Part shown: one piece after another, positions 1-6,772 of the stretch
How positions within the stretch are numbered: the first letter of the stretch is position 1
How the letters are laid out: every line of letters starts with the position of its first letter
Assembly: GCF_002902965.1 (NCBI RefSeq)
Contig: NZ_CP026106.1
Coordinates: forward strand, 1,426,001 to 1,490,000
Direction: 5' to 3'
Length of the DNA: 64,000 nucleotides
DNA from: Paraburkholderia hospita
GTDB taxonomy: Bacteria; Pseudomonadota; Gammaproteobacteria; Burkholderiales; Burkholderiaceae
The notes under the pieces: generated by a model
The model's database searches: none
What the model was told of the DNA's origin: nothing
The model's input: the letters and a program-made list of their open reading frames with translations, nothing else
Translations under genes and position numbers: made by a program

Positions 1-125
1 TAGCCGATGGCGAGGTAGAGCATCGCGGCGGATAACGGCAGACGCTTGAACGTCGTGGCGGCGATGCCCATGAAGATCAGCACGCCGCCGACGATCAGAT
101 ACCACCAGACGGTCTCTTCGTGCAT
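1..125 (-). CDS. Sodium:proton antiporter (CPA1-like), N-terminal part only
   Basis: The gene starts at the ATG at 123-125 and runs off the left edge, so only about 41 residues are visible. They form one hydrophobic helix (WWYLIVGGVLIFMGIA) followed by the motif KRLPLSAAMLYLAIG. That motif is the familiar beginning of CPA1-type cation/proton exchangers of the inner membrane, which swap Na+ or K+ for H+. Function is inferred from this short stretch only. It begins 25 bp past the stop of the DUF3175 gene on the same strand, so the two may share a transcript. Confidence 0.6.
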   Translation of the reverse strand, partial: MHEETVWWYLIVGGVLIFMGIAATTFKRLPLSAAMLYLAIG

Positions 126-150
126 CAGCAGGTGGCGCGCGGCGGCGCGT

Positions 151-588
151 TCATGGCGCGCGGCCGAACGCTTCGCGCAGCTTGCGTTTGGCCTGCTCCA
201 GCGTGCTCTTGCGCGATTTCGGCAGATTGCGGCCTGCGCGGTTGATATAGAAATTGAGCATCGACATGGCCGACTGATATGGCGTGCCTTTGCGCCGCTT
301 GCTGTGCGTCGACGAGCGTTTTAGCGATTGCGCGATTTCGTCCGCGGTTCCTGTTCTGAAGATATCCTTCTCGATGTCCACCGCGTCGCTGGTCTCCATC
401 ACGCGATGCGACCAGTACTTCGCGTTCTTCCCCGAGCGGCTCGATGCCGCCGTTCGCGCGTGGTGCGCGGCTCTCGCCTGCGAATGACGCTGGCGCGGCG
501 GACGGCCGCCTCGGGCGCGTGTCGACGCGTGGGCCGTCGTACGCTTTTTCGCGCGCGATGTTCCGCTGCGTTTGCTGGTGCTGGCCAT
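151..588 (-). CDS. DUF3175 family protein
   Basis: 145 residues from the ATG at 588, chosen over ATG 600 because GGGGAA lies just upstream. Residues 1-55 are a Lys/Arg/Ser/Ala-rich low-complexity tail. The folded part begins at KYWSHRVMETSDAVDIEK, the hallmark of DUF3175, and continues with an IA.SLKRSS segment and a basic C-terminal helix. The family is common in proteobacteria and has no assigned activity. The basic tail suggests nucleic acid contact, but that is inference. It lies just upstream of the antiporter gene. Confidence 0.75.
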   Translation of the reverse strand: MASTSKRSGTSRAKKRTTAHASTRARGGRPPRQRHSQARAAHHARTAASSRSGKNAKYWSHRVMETSDAVDIEKDIFRTGTADEIAQSLKRSSTHSKRRKGTPYQSAMSMLNFYINRAGRNLPKSRKSTLEQAKRKLREAFGRAP

Positions 589-666
589 CGTATTCCCCAT
601 CAACGGAAATCCGCCCGCTATGCCGGCGTTGCGTAGCGAGCGGACGGTATTGCGTTCGGCGTGTTC

Positions 667-1161
667 CTACAGCTTCACGCCGCCTGCTTCGGGCGCATTC
701 GACGATCCGGGCGCGACGTCGCCGACGCCGAACTCATCCTCTCGGCCCCAGTATGGCTCGCGTCCGTAGTATTGATGGATCGACGTGGCCCATGTGGAAT
801 CGGCCATCGACGGCCAATGATCCTTGTCGAAGCCAGGCGCGTTCTTCACGCTTTCCGTCGGCATGTCGAGCAGGAAACACTCGCGGTCCGCGTCGAGCGT
901 GAGCGCGCTCCATGGAATAGCGAGCAGCTTGTCGCCGATGCCGAGAAAACCGCCGCTCGACAGCACCGCATACGCGATGCGGCCCGAGCGCACGTCGAGC
1001 ATGATGTCCTTGATCTTGCCGATGTCGTCGCCGTCGGCGCTCAATACCTTGTCGCCGTCCAGCGTATCGGCCGCCATCACTTCCGGGCCCGGTCCGCGGC
1101 TCCTGCCGCGGCTCGTGCCGACTATATCTGCTCCACCGCGTGTCTGGTTCTGCAACGTCAT
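667..1161 (-). CDS. PRC-barrel domain protein
   Basis: 164 residues; the ATG at 1161 is preceded by GGGAGAA. Residues about 29-105 form a PRC-barrel: AADTLDGDKVLSADGDDIGKI, then an IMLDVRSGRIAYAVLSSGGFLGIGDKLLAIPW core. The C-terminal third is aromatic and acidic (SIHQYYGREPYWG) and probably flexible. Stand-alone PRC-barrel proteins of this length are frequent in Burkholderiaceae beside stress genes and are thought to be small ligand- or protein-binding modules. There is no signal peptide, so a cytoplasmic location is expected. Confidence 0.8.
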   Translation of the reverse strand: MTLQNQTRGGADIVGTSRGRSRGPGPEVMAADTLDGDKVLSADGDDIGKIKDIMLDVRSGRIAYAVLSSGGFLGIGDKLLAIPWSALTLDADRECFLLDMPTESVKNAPGFDKDHWPSMADSTWATSIHQYYGREPYWGREDEFGVGDVAPGSSNAPEAGGVKL

Positions 1162-1240
1162 GATGGTTCTCCCTGTGTTGGTCCGGATGGATCATGCGTA
1201 CCGCTGGGTTCAAGCAACCTTCAAGCAACTGCTATTCCTA

Positions 1241-1378
1241 TCAACCGTCTTCGCCTACTTCGACGGGATCGGGCAATTCGGGCAGGTCTTTCGATGTGTC
1301 GGGCGGTTCCGGCTCGCCGCGCGGCGCGTTGTCGGGGCGGGCGGTCGAGTTGTCGTGGGAGGTTGGGTCACGGGCCAT
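1241..1378 (-). CDS. Small acidic Pro-rich protein, 45 aa, unknown function
   Basis: A 45-residue reading frame starting MARDPTSHDN and ending in an acidic proline-rich tail (PPDTSKDLPELPDPVEVGED). The start at 1378 is supported by a good AGGAG seven bases upstream; a longer version from 1438 lacks this. It has no membrane segment and no family I recognise, and looks intrinsically disordered. Its ribosome site sits inside an 8-bp inverted repeat (see the regulatory entry at 1386-1418), so translation may be controlled. Confidence 0.55.
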   Translation of the reverse strand: MARDPTSHDNSTARPDNAPRGEPEPPDTSKDLPELPDPVEVGEDG

Positions 1379-1385
1379 GATGTCG

Positions 1386-1418
1386 CTCCTGTCTGTGTGG
1401 GAATGCTCATGACAGGAG
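1386..1418 (-). promoter_or_regulatory. Hairpin that can mask the ribosome site of the 45-aa gene
   Basis: On the minus strand CTCCTGTC (1418-1411) can pair perfectly with GACAGGAG (1393-1386) across a 17-nt loop. The right arm contains the AGGAG Shine-Dalgarno of the gene starting at 1378. Pairing would hide it, a common form of translational control. This is read from sequence; the effect is inferred. Confidence 0.4.
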
Positions 1419-1428
1419 CGCTGCACGT

Positions 1429-1448
1429 GGCGTGCCACGCGGCACGCC
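1429..1448. other. GC-rich hairpin between two minus-strand genes
   Basis: GGCGTGCC and GGCACGCC pair around a 4-nt loop, downstream of the HAD gene and upstream of the small gene. There is no T-run on either side, so it is only a possible weak terminator or mRNA-stabilising stem. Confidence 0.3.
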
Positions 1449-1484
1449 TTGCAGTGTCGGACGAATACGAAGGGTGTTGAGGAT

Positions 1485-2159
1485 TCAGGGGCGCGCGGCG
1501 ATCTCGTCGAGATGTTCGAGCAGATCAGCAGGGTCTTCGTAGACGCGCAGCGCGCCCGCGCGCTCGAGTTCTTCCTGGCCGTAGCCGCCCGACAGCAGGC
1601 CCACGCCGAGCGCGCGGCAGCGGCGGGCAGCCAGCATGTCCCAGATGCTGTCGCCGACCACGACGGCGTGCTCGATCTGCACCTTCAGCCGATGCGCTGC
1701 GGCGACGAACAGGTCGGGATCGGGCTTCGCGTACTTGACGTCGTCGCGCGTCACGACGACCGTCTTCGACGGATCGACGCCGAGCGCTTCGAGATTGACG
1801 GCCGCCGTCTCCATGCGGCCGCTGGTTGCGATCGCCCACGGCGTACCGCTTTCCGTCAGCGCGGCCAGCAGCGCCTGCGCGCCGGGCAGCGGACGCACTT
1901 GTGCATGCAGTTGCTTGTAAGCGCGAGCATGCGCGCGCCGCAAGCGCTCGACGCGTTCGGCGCTCATGTCGCCGCCCGTCTCGCGCAGCAACTGATGCGT
2001 GAACAACCCGCCGCTCATGCCGATCTTGCGATGGATGCGCCATACCGACAGCTCGATGCCTTCTTCGTCGAGCGCTTCCTTCCATGCGAGCACATGCTGA
2101 TACACGCTATCGACGAGCGTGCCGTCGAGGTCGAACAGAAAAGATGTCGAAATACGCAT
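1485..2159 (-). CDS. HAD-superfamily hydrolase, phosphoglycolate phosphatase-like
   Basis: 224 residues; the ATG at 2159 has AAGGAG upstream. All four HAD motifs are visible: FLFDLDGTLVDS (residues 8-19, nucleophile and acid Asp), AIATSGR (motif II), a Lys in KPDPD (motif III) and VVGDSIWDM (motif IV). The region between motifs I and II is a helical cap of the beta-phosphoglucomutase / phosphoglycolate type. It is a soluble phosphatase of small sugar or glycolate phosphates; the exact substrate cannot be told from sequence. Length is normal and the gene looks intact. Confidence 0.85.
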   Translation of the reverse strand: MRISTSFLFDLDGTLVDSVYQHVLAWKEALDEEGIELSVWRIHRKIGMSGGLFTHQLLRETGGDMSAERVERLRRAHARAYKQLHAQVRPLPGAQALLAALTESGTPWAIATSGRMETAAVNLEALGVDPSKTVVVTRDDVKYAKPDPDLFVAAAHRLKVQIEHAVVVGDSIWDMLAARRCRALGVGLLSGGYGQEELERAGALRVYEDPADLLEHLDEIAARP

Positions 2160-2496
2160 GAAGTGTTCTCCTTGGTCTGAATGGCGTGCAGCGCAACTTC
2201 ATATTGCGCCATTTATCGCACGAAAGATTTACGTCCTCTTTGTAATTATCAGACGCCGCGAGCGCATGCGTGCTGCCCTGCGGCATCTGACCGCGCATGA
2301 AAGCCGCCGGGAAAACAGCGTCTTCCGGCCGCAAAGCGAGAGCGGGCGCGCCTTCGCGGGGCACACCGCTTGATCGATCCGGCGATGACAGCAACAGGAT
2401 TTTCGCGGTCGGGGAGCACACAATGGCGTTCCGTTCGACCGGCGATCCACCGTTGCGGCACGACGATCGGCCGCGGCAACACACACGGCGCGGCAT
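2160..2496. other. Intergenic region without a recognisable gene
   Basis: 337 bp upstream of the HAD gene. The first 100 bp are relatively AT-rich (around 2200-2250, with tttgtaattatc) and probably hold the divergent promoters. Several overlapping frames are open here, but none has a convincing ribosome site or family resemblance. Confidence 0.4.
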
Positions 2497-2799
2497 GTGG
2501 AGATGATGCGATCGGGGATTCAGTATCAGAGCAACATCGGCGGCGGCGATTTTCAGCACGCGAAAGACTGCTTCCATGCGTGGAAGCAGCAGCCGCTCGC
2601 GTACCGGATGAGCCAGCACAGGTTCGAAGGCAAGCGTGAAGTTCGGCTACTTGCGGGCGACTCCGTATTCGAAGATGCGGAAGTCGCGCAGCGTACGCTT
2701 GCGAAGACGTGCGGGCCAAACGAAAACTACGCGCTGGCCGCACAGATTTACAACAGCGAACGCGACATGTGGCTGGTCATGGCGGCGTACGAAGAGTGA
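2497..2799 (+). CDS. Hypothetical protein, 100 aa
   Basis: The frame opens with GTG at 2497, with in-frame ATGs at 2503 and 2506, so the true start may be 6-9 bases later; GTGGAG lies just before them. The protein (IQYQSNIGGGDFQHAKDCFHAWKQQPLAY...) is of mixed charge with no membrane segment, signal peptide or known motif. Codon use resembles neighbouring genes and the frame ends shortly before the convergent topoisomerase gene. It is probably a real lineage-specific gene; function unknown. Confidence 0.5.
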   Translation: MEMMRSGIQYQSNIGGGDFQHAKDCFHAWKQQPLAYRMSQHRFEGKREVRLLAGDSVFEDAEVAQRTLAKTCGPNENYALAAQIYNSERDMWLVMAAYEE

Positions 2800-2814
2800 G
2801 GCGGCGACACAGGG

Positions 2815-4017
2815 TCAGGCGGGATGGGCAGCGCGCTTTCGCGTGCTCGCCTGCTTGCGCAGCGCGCTCGACTTTGTGAGCAGCGTCGCGAGCCGCGCGC
2901 TCTCCACGTCCACCGACGCAGACGGCTTGCCGCCCTTGCGCGCGCTGCGGCCTGCGAGCCGCACGCGCCTTTCCACTTGAACGAGCAGCGCGGCGAATGC
3001 CGCTTCGTCGACCTTCATGTGGCGCTTCGCGCGCTGCGGCAGCAGGCTTTGCAATTCGCCGGCTTCAAAGGCCGCAATCACTTCAGGGTGGATATAACAG
3101 CGCTTGCATACAGCAGGCGTGTTGCGCAATAACGTGGCCACTTCTTTCACGGTCGCAACGACATGACGGCGCGTATCCGCAGCGCTCTCGCACACCAGCT
3201 GACGCAATGCCGCCATCGCATACACGCTGCCCGCCCACGTGCGATAGTCCTTCGCCGAGAAGTCCGCGCTGCTGATGTCGCGTAAATACTCGTTGATATC
3301 GGCGGAGCCGATCGTATGGCGCGCGCCGTCCTCGTCGATGTACTGGAACAGATCGTGGCCCGGCAACTCCGCGCACCTGCGCACGATGCGCTTGACGCGC
3401 GCATTGTCGACGGTCACGTCGTGCTCGATGCCGCTCTTTCCCGCGAACCGGAAACGCACTTCGCCCGCGCGAATCTTCACGTGCTTCTTGCGCAGCGTGG
3501 TGAGGCCATAGGACTGGTTGTCGCGCGCATATTCGACGCTGCCGATCCGGATCAGCGTCGTATCGAGCAGATGCACGACGGCCGCGATCACCTTCTCGCG
3601 CGGCATGCCTTCGCGCGCGAGATCGCGTGCGACTCGCGCGCGTATCTTTGGCAGTGCACGCCCGAACGCGGCCATACGGCCGAACTTGTCGGCGTCGCGC
3701 GTTTCGCGCCATTGCGGGTGGTAACGGTACTGCTTGCGGCCCCGCGCATCGCGGCCCGTCGCCTGAATGTGGCCGCGCGGGTCGGGGCAGATCCAGACAT
3801 CGGTGTAGGCGGGCGGTATCGCCAGTGCGTTGATGCGCGTGATCTGCGTTTCATCGTCAATGCGTCTGCCGTCGAGATCGAAATAAACGAATACGCTTCT
3901 GAGCTTTCTGCGCGTATAGCCCGGCCGTGTGTCGTCGGCATGCCGCAGCCCCGCAGGCATCGCGGTGGACAGTCCTTTGGCGATCGCATCGATCGCGTTG
4001 CGTGTCATCGTTTTCAT
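2815..4017 (-). CDS. DNA topoisomerase IB (poxvirus-like)
   Basis: 400 residues. It relaxes positive and negative supercoils by cutting one strand through a 3'-phosphotyrosine link. The N-terminal beta domain (GYTRRKLRSVFVYFDLDGRR, IPPAYTDVWICPDPRGHIQATG) and the catalytic domain are both complete. Visible active-site regions are LIRIGSVEYARDNQSYGLTTLRKKHV (Arg and Lys), FSAKDYRTWAGS, and KRCYIHPEVI near residue 340, whose Tyr is the expected nucleophile. Bacterial type IB enzymes are accessory, often in stress-gene neighbourhoods like this one, and non-essential beside TopA and gyrase. It converges on the hypothetical gene at 2497. Confidence 0.92.
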   Translation of the reverse strand: MKTMTRNAIDAIAKGLSTAMPAGLRHADDTRPGYTRRKLRSVFVYFDLDGRRIDDETQITRINALAIPPAYTDVWICPDPRGHIQATGRDARGRKQYRYHPQWRETRDADKFGRMAAFGRALPKIRARVARDLAREGMPREKVIAAVVHLLDTTLIRIGSVEYARDNQSYGLTTLRKKHVKIRAGEVRFRFAGKSGIEHDVTVDNARVKRIVRRCAELPGHDLFQYIDEDGARHTIGSADINEYLRDISSADFSAKDYRTWAGSVYAMAALRQLVCESAADTRRHVVATVKEVATLLRNTPAVCKRCYIHPEVIAAFEAGELQSLLPQRAKRHMKVDEAAFAALLVQVERRVRLAGRSARKGGKPSASVDVESARLATLLTKSSALRKQASTRKRAAHPA

Positions 4018-4204
4018 TTCGCGGTTTCCGGTCTTTTGTGACGGACATGCGTTGACGCGCTAACTTTGTGCAATAGCAATGCCTGAACCTGCGTCAGTTG
4101 CAGGCGAACGCGTTGCACGCGTTGGGCATCGAACTTGCTCGCTATATGAACGTGAACGAACGCTGATTGCTCACATACACAAGATGCGAAGGGAGGACAC
4201 GCAC

Positions 4205-4825
4205 ATGACCAGCACTCTGGCGGGATGCAAGGTTGCGGTATTGGCCGTGGACGGATTCGAACAGGCCGAACTGATCGAACCGCGCCGCGCGCTCACGGAA
4301 GCAGGCGCGACCGTACACGTAATTTCTGCCAGGGCCGGAAAGGTCCAGGGATACAGGCATGTGGACAAGGGCGATCGCGTCGACGTCGATGCGGTGTTCG
4401 ACCCGCGCGCACCCGACCATTCGTCACCATCTCGCGATGGCACATCAACTCGCCAATGCGCGCAAGGCTTCGTCATGAACGGGAAGGTGTTCATGCCGCG
4501 TGCGGCGTACGAGGACTCTCTCATGCACATCACATTCACCGATGATGCTCCCGTGTTCGATGGGTCGAGCCTGACTGTGCGCTTCAACGCGTGCGTCGAT
4601 GGTGAGCCTGTCGCCTGCGCGATTTCGGCGGAGGCGCTCGAAGACCATTTCGGCGCGGACTCGCCACTCGAAGACACACTGATCGGCGCGTACGAGCGTG
4701 GCCGCGCGCGTATCCGATCCGTATGCGCGGAAGCGCTCGATCAGAACGCTGGCAAAAGCGTCATTCTGCACAGCGGCCTGTTCCGTGTCGAAGGGATGGA
4801 GTCGGACCGGCGATTGAAGACATAA
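4205..4825 (+). CDS. Truncated PfpI/DJ-1 segment fused in frame to DUF1488
   Basis: The ATG at 4205 has GGGAGG upstream and gives 206 residues. Residues 1-60 (KVAVLAVDGFEQAELIEPRRALTEAGATVHVISA, then VDVDAVFD) match the start of a PfpI/DJ-1 class I amidotransferase-like stress protein, but the nucleophile Cys region and everything after it are missing. After a linker, from about residue 100 (MHITFTDDAPVFDGSSLTVRFNACVDGEPVACAISAEALEDHFG) the protein matches DUF1488, a small family of unknown role. The join looks like a deletion that fused the head of one gene to its neighbour. DUF1488 could also be translated alone from ATG 4475. Confidence 0.65.
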   Translation: MTSTLAGCKVAVLAVDGFEQAELIEPRRALTEAGATVHVISARAGKVQGYRHVDKGDRVDVDAVFDPRAPDHSSPSRDGTSTRQCAQGFVMNGKVFMPRAAYEDSLMHITFTDDAPVFDGSSLTVRFNACVDGEPVACAISAEALEDHFGADSPLEDTLIGAYERGRARIRSVCAEALDQNAGKSVILHSGLFRVEGMESDRRLKT

Positions 4826-4835
4826 CCGGGCGCGC

Positions 4836-4871
4836 AAAAAAAGGCGGCTGCCGTAATGCACCAGGCAGCCG
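4836..4871 (-). terminator. Rho-independent terminator of the 90-aa secreted protein gene
   Basis: On the minus strand, CGGCTGCC (4871-4864) pairs with GGCAGCCG (4852-4845) around an 11-nt loop, followed by seven T at 4842-4836. It lies just past the stop at 4900, in the convergent space with the PfpI/DUF1488 gene. Confidence 0.7.
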
Positions 4872-4899
4872 CGCGCCTAATCTGCGTCAAACCCAACGA

Positions 4900-5172
4900 T
4901 CAAACCCAGAGCTTGCCCGCGTGTGGCGTATCGACGCCGTTGGTCGGGCGATCGTCGCTTTCGATGGGGCGACGCTCGCTCTGCGCTTCGCACGCTGTCC
5001 GCAGTATCCCGTTGTGCGGTTCTTCGCAAGCTTGCATGCGAGTGGTATGTGGGACTGTCTGCGTCGGCACGTTGGTCTGGCTGAATGACAGCGTATGTGC
5101 GCGTACCTGCGCAACGATGGCTGACGTGGCAATAGCGACGAACAGCAGGTATTCGGCGCTCCTGATCCTCAT
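4900..5172 (-). CDS. Small exported protein, 90 aa, unknown function
   Basis: The start is ATG 5172, which has AAGGGAGAA upstream; a longer frame to 5295 lacks this. Residues 1-25 (MRIRSAEYLLFVAIATSAIVAQVRA) are a clear signal peptide with a plausible cleavage after VRA. The mature part is about 65 polar residues with two Cys (MQACEEPHNGILRTACE) that could form one disulfide in the periplasm. No family recognised. It is followed by a strong terminator, so it is probably a single-gene unit. Confidence 0.6.
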   Translation of the reverse strand: MRIRSAEYLLFVAIATSAIVAQVRAHTLSFSQTNVPTQTVPHTTRMQACEEPHNGILRTACEAQSERRPIESDDRPTNGVDTPHAGKLWV

Positions 5173-5457
5173 GGTGAAGTTCTCCCTTGTCGATGGCTGG
5201 CCCGCGTTATGTATCGACCGCGCTTTGTTAAAGCCTTTGCGCGGTGCGCGAGGGTCCAGCATCGTTATCGAGCAATATCCATGCCTTTCTGCCATTTACG
5301 CGCGGGGCCTGCATTCGCGGCCGCAACGGCGTAATTCCAGCATTCGACTGGAAGCAATTACTCGCCCGCAATGGCAAAGACGACACGCACGCCTGGAGAT
5401 CGGGCATGACGAGTGCGTAACAGCTCGCATCCCACGCATAACGGAAAGGGGCAACGT

Positions 5458-5910
5458 ATGACGACGAATGTCATTGCCGTGCTGAACGGTCTGATCGAGA
5501 CGTCGAAGGACGGCGAGCGCGGCTTCATGAAAACCGCCGAGGACGCGAATCACACGAGCGTCAAGGACGCGTTGCTCGAAAGCGCGGACCGTTGCACGCA
5601 AGGCGCGCGTGAACTGCAGGATCTCGTGTTGAAACTGGGCGGCAAACCGGAGGTCGGTGGCAGCGTCGCTGGCGCATTGCATCGCGGATGGCTCGATGTG
5701 AAGTCGGCCGTGGGCAGCCGCGCGGATCACGCGATTCTCGCCGATTGCGAAAAGGGCGAGGACGCCGCGAAGAAGCGCTTTCACGAAGCGCTCGGAAAAG
5801 ACCTGCCAGCAGACGTGCGCGCAGTGGTCGAGCGGTTATATCACGGTGTGCTGCAAAACCATGAACGTATTCGCGCGATGCGGGATCAGTACGCAGCGAT
5901 GAAAGCCTGA
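5458..5910 (+). CDS. DUF2383 / PA2169-type four-helix-bundle protein
   Basis: 150 residues from ATG 5458, preceded by AAAGGGG. The sequence (NVIAVLNGLIETSKDGERGFMKTAEDA, then LESADRCTQGARELQDLVLKLGG, and a C-terminal helix with KRFHEALGKDLPADVRAVVERLYHGVLQNHERIRAMRDQY) is that of the ferritin-like PA2169/DUF2383 family. Members form a four-helix bundle and are often stress-induced and co-located with BON and PRC-barrel genes, as here. Metal binding is not established. It is convergent with the BON gene. Confidence 0.85.
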   Translation: MTTNVIAVLNGLIETSKDGERGFMKTAEDANHTSVKDALLESADRCTQGARELQDLVLKLGGKPEVGGSVAGALHRGWLDVKSAVGSRADHAILADCEKGEDAAKKRFHEALGKDLPADVRAVVERLYHGVLQNHERIRAMRDQYAAMKA

Positions 5911-5920
5911 ACACGGCAGC

Positions 5921-5955
5921 AAAGAAAAAGAGGCCGCCCAATCAAGGGCGGCCTC
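5921..5955 (-). terminator. Terminator of the BON-domain gene
   Basis: A perfect 10-bp stem (GAGGCCGCCC at 5930-5939 with GGGCGGCCTC at 5946-5955) with a 6-nt loop. On the minus strand it is followed by TTTTTCTTT, so it serves the BON gene; there is no T-run on the plus side. Confidence 0.8.
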
Positions 5956-6009
5956 TGGCGCTTTAACGCTTTAACGCGAGCGTGTTAAACACGCGCAAGC
6001 GTCAAACGC

Positions 6010-6348
6010 TTAGTCGGCTGCGATCTTCAGATGGTTCTTCACACCCTTCACGCCGGACACGTTTTGCACGACATCCTGCGCAGCAGTCTTGTCGTCAGCC
6101 GATGGCACCGAGCCCGACAACCAGACGATGCCCTTGCGGGTCTTCACGTGAATGTGCGTGGACTTCACGTTCTTCGCGCCGAGCAGCTCGGCCTTGACCT
6201 TGGTGGTCACCGTGCCGTCGTCGATATGCTGGCCAACGCTCTCGGAAGTGGCGGGCGGCGCGGAGGCCGTCGTTTGCGCCGTAGCGTTCAGTGCGAATGC
6301 AACACATGCGATGCTGCCTGCGGCCTTGAGGAACTGGATGGTTTTCAT
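6010..6348 (-). CDS. BON-domain periplasmic protein
   Basis: 112 residues from ATG 6348, preceded by AAGGAG. Residues 1-25 (MKTIQFLKAAGSIACVAFALNATAQ) are a signal peptide. Residues about 43-112 are a single BON domain: DDGTVTTKVKAELLGAKNVKSTHIHVKTRKGIVWLSGSV, then AAQDVVQNVSGVKGVKNHLKI. BON domains bind phospholipid or peptidoglycan; single-domain secreted forms such as OsmY act in envelope stress. The gene faces the DUF2383 gene and has its own terminator. Confidence 0.85.
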   Translation of the reverse strand: MKTIQFLKAAGSIACVAFALNATAQTTASAPPATSESVGQHIDDGTVTTKVKAELLGAKNVKSTHIHVKTRKGIVWLSGSVPSADDKTAAQDVVQNVSGVKGVKNHLKIAAD

Positions 6349-6772
6349 GGTTTCTCCTTCTCGGTTGATGATCAGGGTTGCGGTCCTGTTGTCCGTGCGA
6401 TCGATCGCGGCTCGATGCCGCCGATGACCCGACCAAAGAACACTGCCGCCGCGGTTCCGTCTGGTCCGTCGCCGACACAGGACGCGCCGCGCTTCGATCC
6501 TGCTCAATGGCGCGTCCCTGTGAGACGGTCAGCAAGCGTCGTACCCGTCACGGTTTGAATGTCGTCGCGTGTCGCGTTGTCCGGACGTTCGCACCGATGC
6601 CACATGATTCGGTTCGAATTTCAGAGCGTTTGTAAAATGCGCGCGGGGAACGGGCACGCGGCGTGCGCCTCGGCAACACAAAGGCGAATCAAAACAGACA
6701 GTTGCGGAAACTGGTACGACAGTTGCGTAGGTAGGGCGCGAAGCTGTTTGAACAATCACAGGAAGAGTCTGT
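6349..6772. other. Divergent promoter region between the BON gene and rpoN
   Basis: 424 bp containing the sigma-54-type site described at 6712-6727 and presumably the BON gene promoter near 6360-6420. No protein frame here looks real. A GATCGATCGCGG segment around 6399-6412 is palindromic but has no assigned role. Confidence 0.4.
6712..6727 (+). promoter_or_regulatory. Sigma-54 (-24/-12) promoter upstream of rpoN
   Basis: TGGTACGACAGTTGCG matches the consensus TGGCACG-N4-TTGC(A/T) with one mismatch in the -24 box. The invariant GG (6713-6714) and GC (6725-6726) are exactly 10 nt apart. The predicted start is near 6738, about 35 nt before the rpoN ATG at 6773. This implies autoregulation of this rpoN copy. 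Confidence 0.65.
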
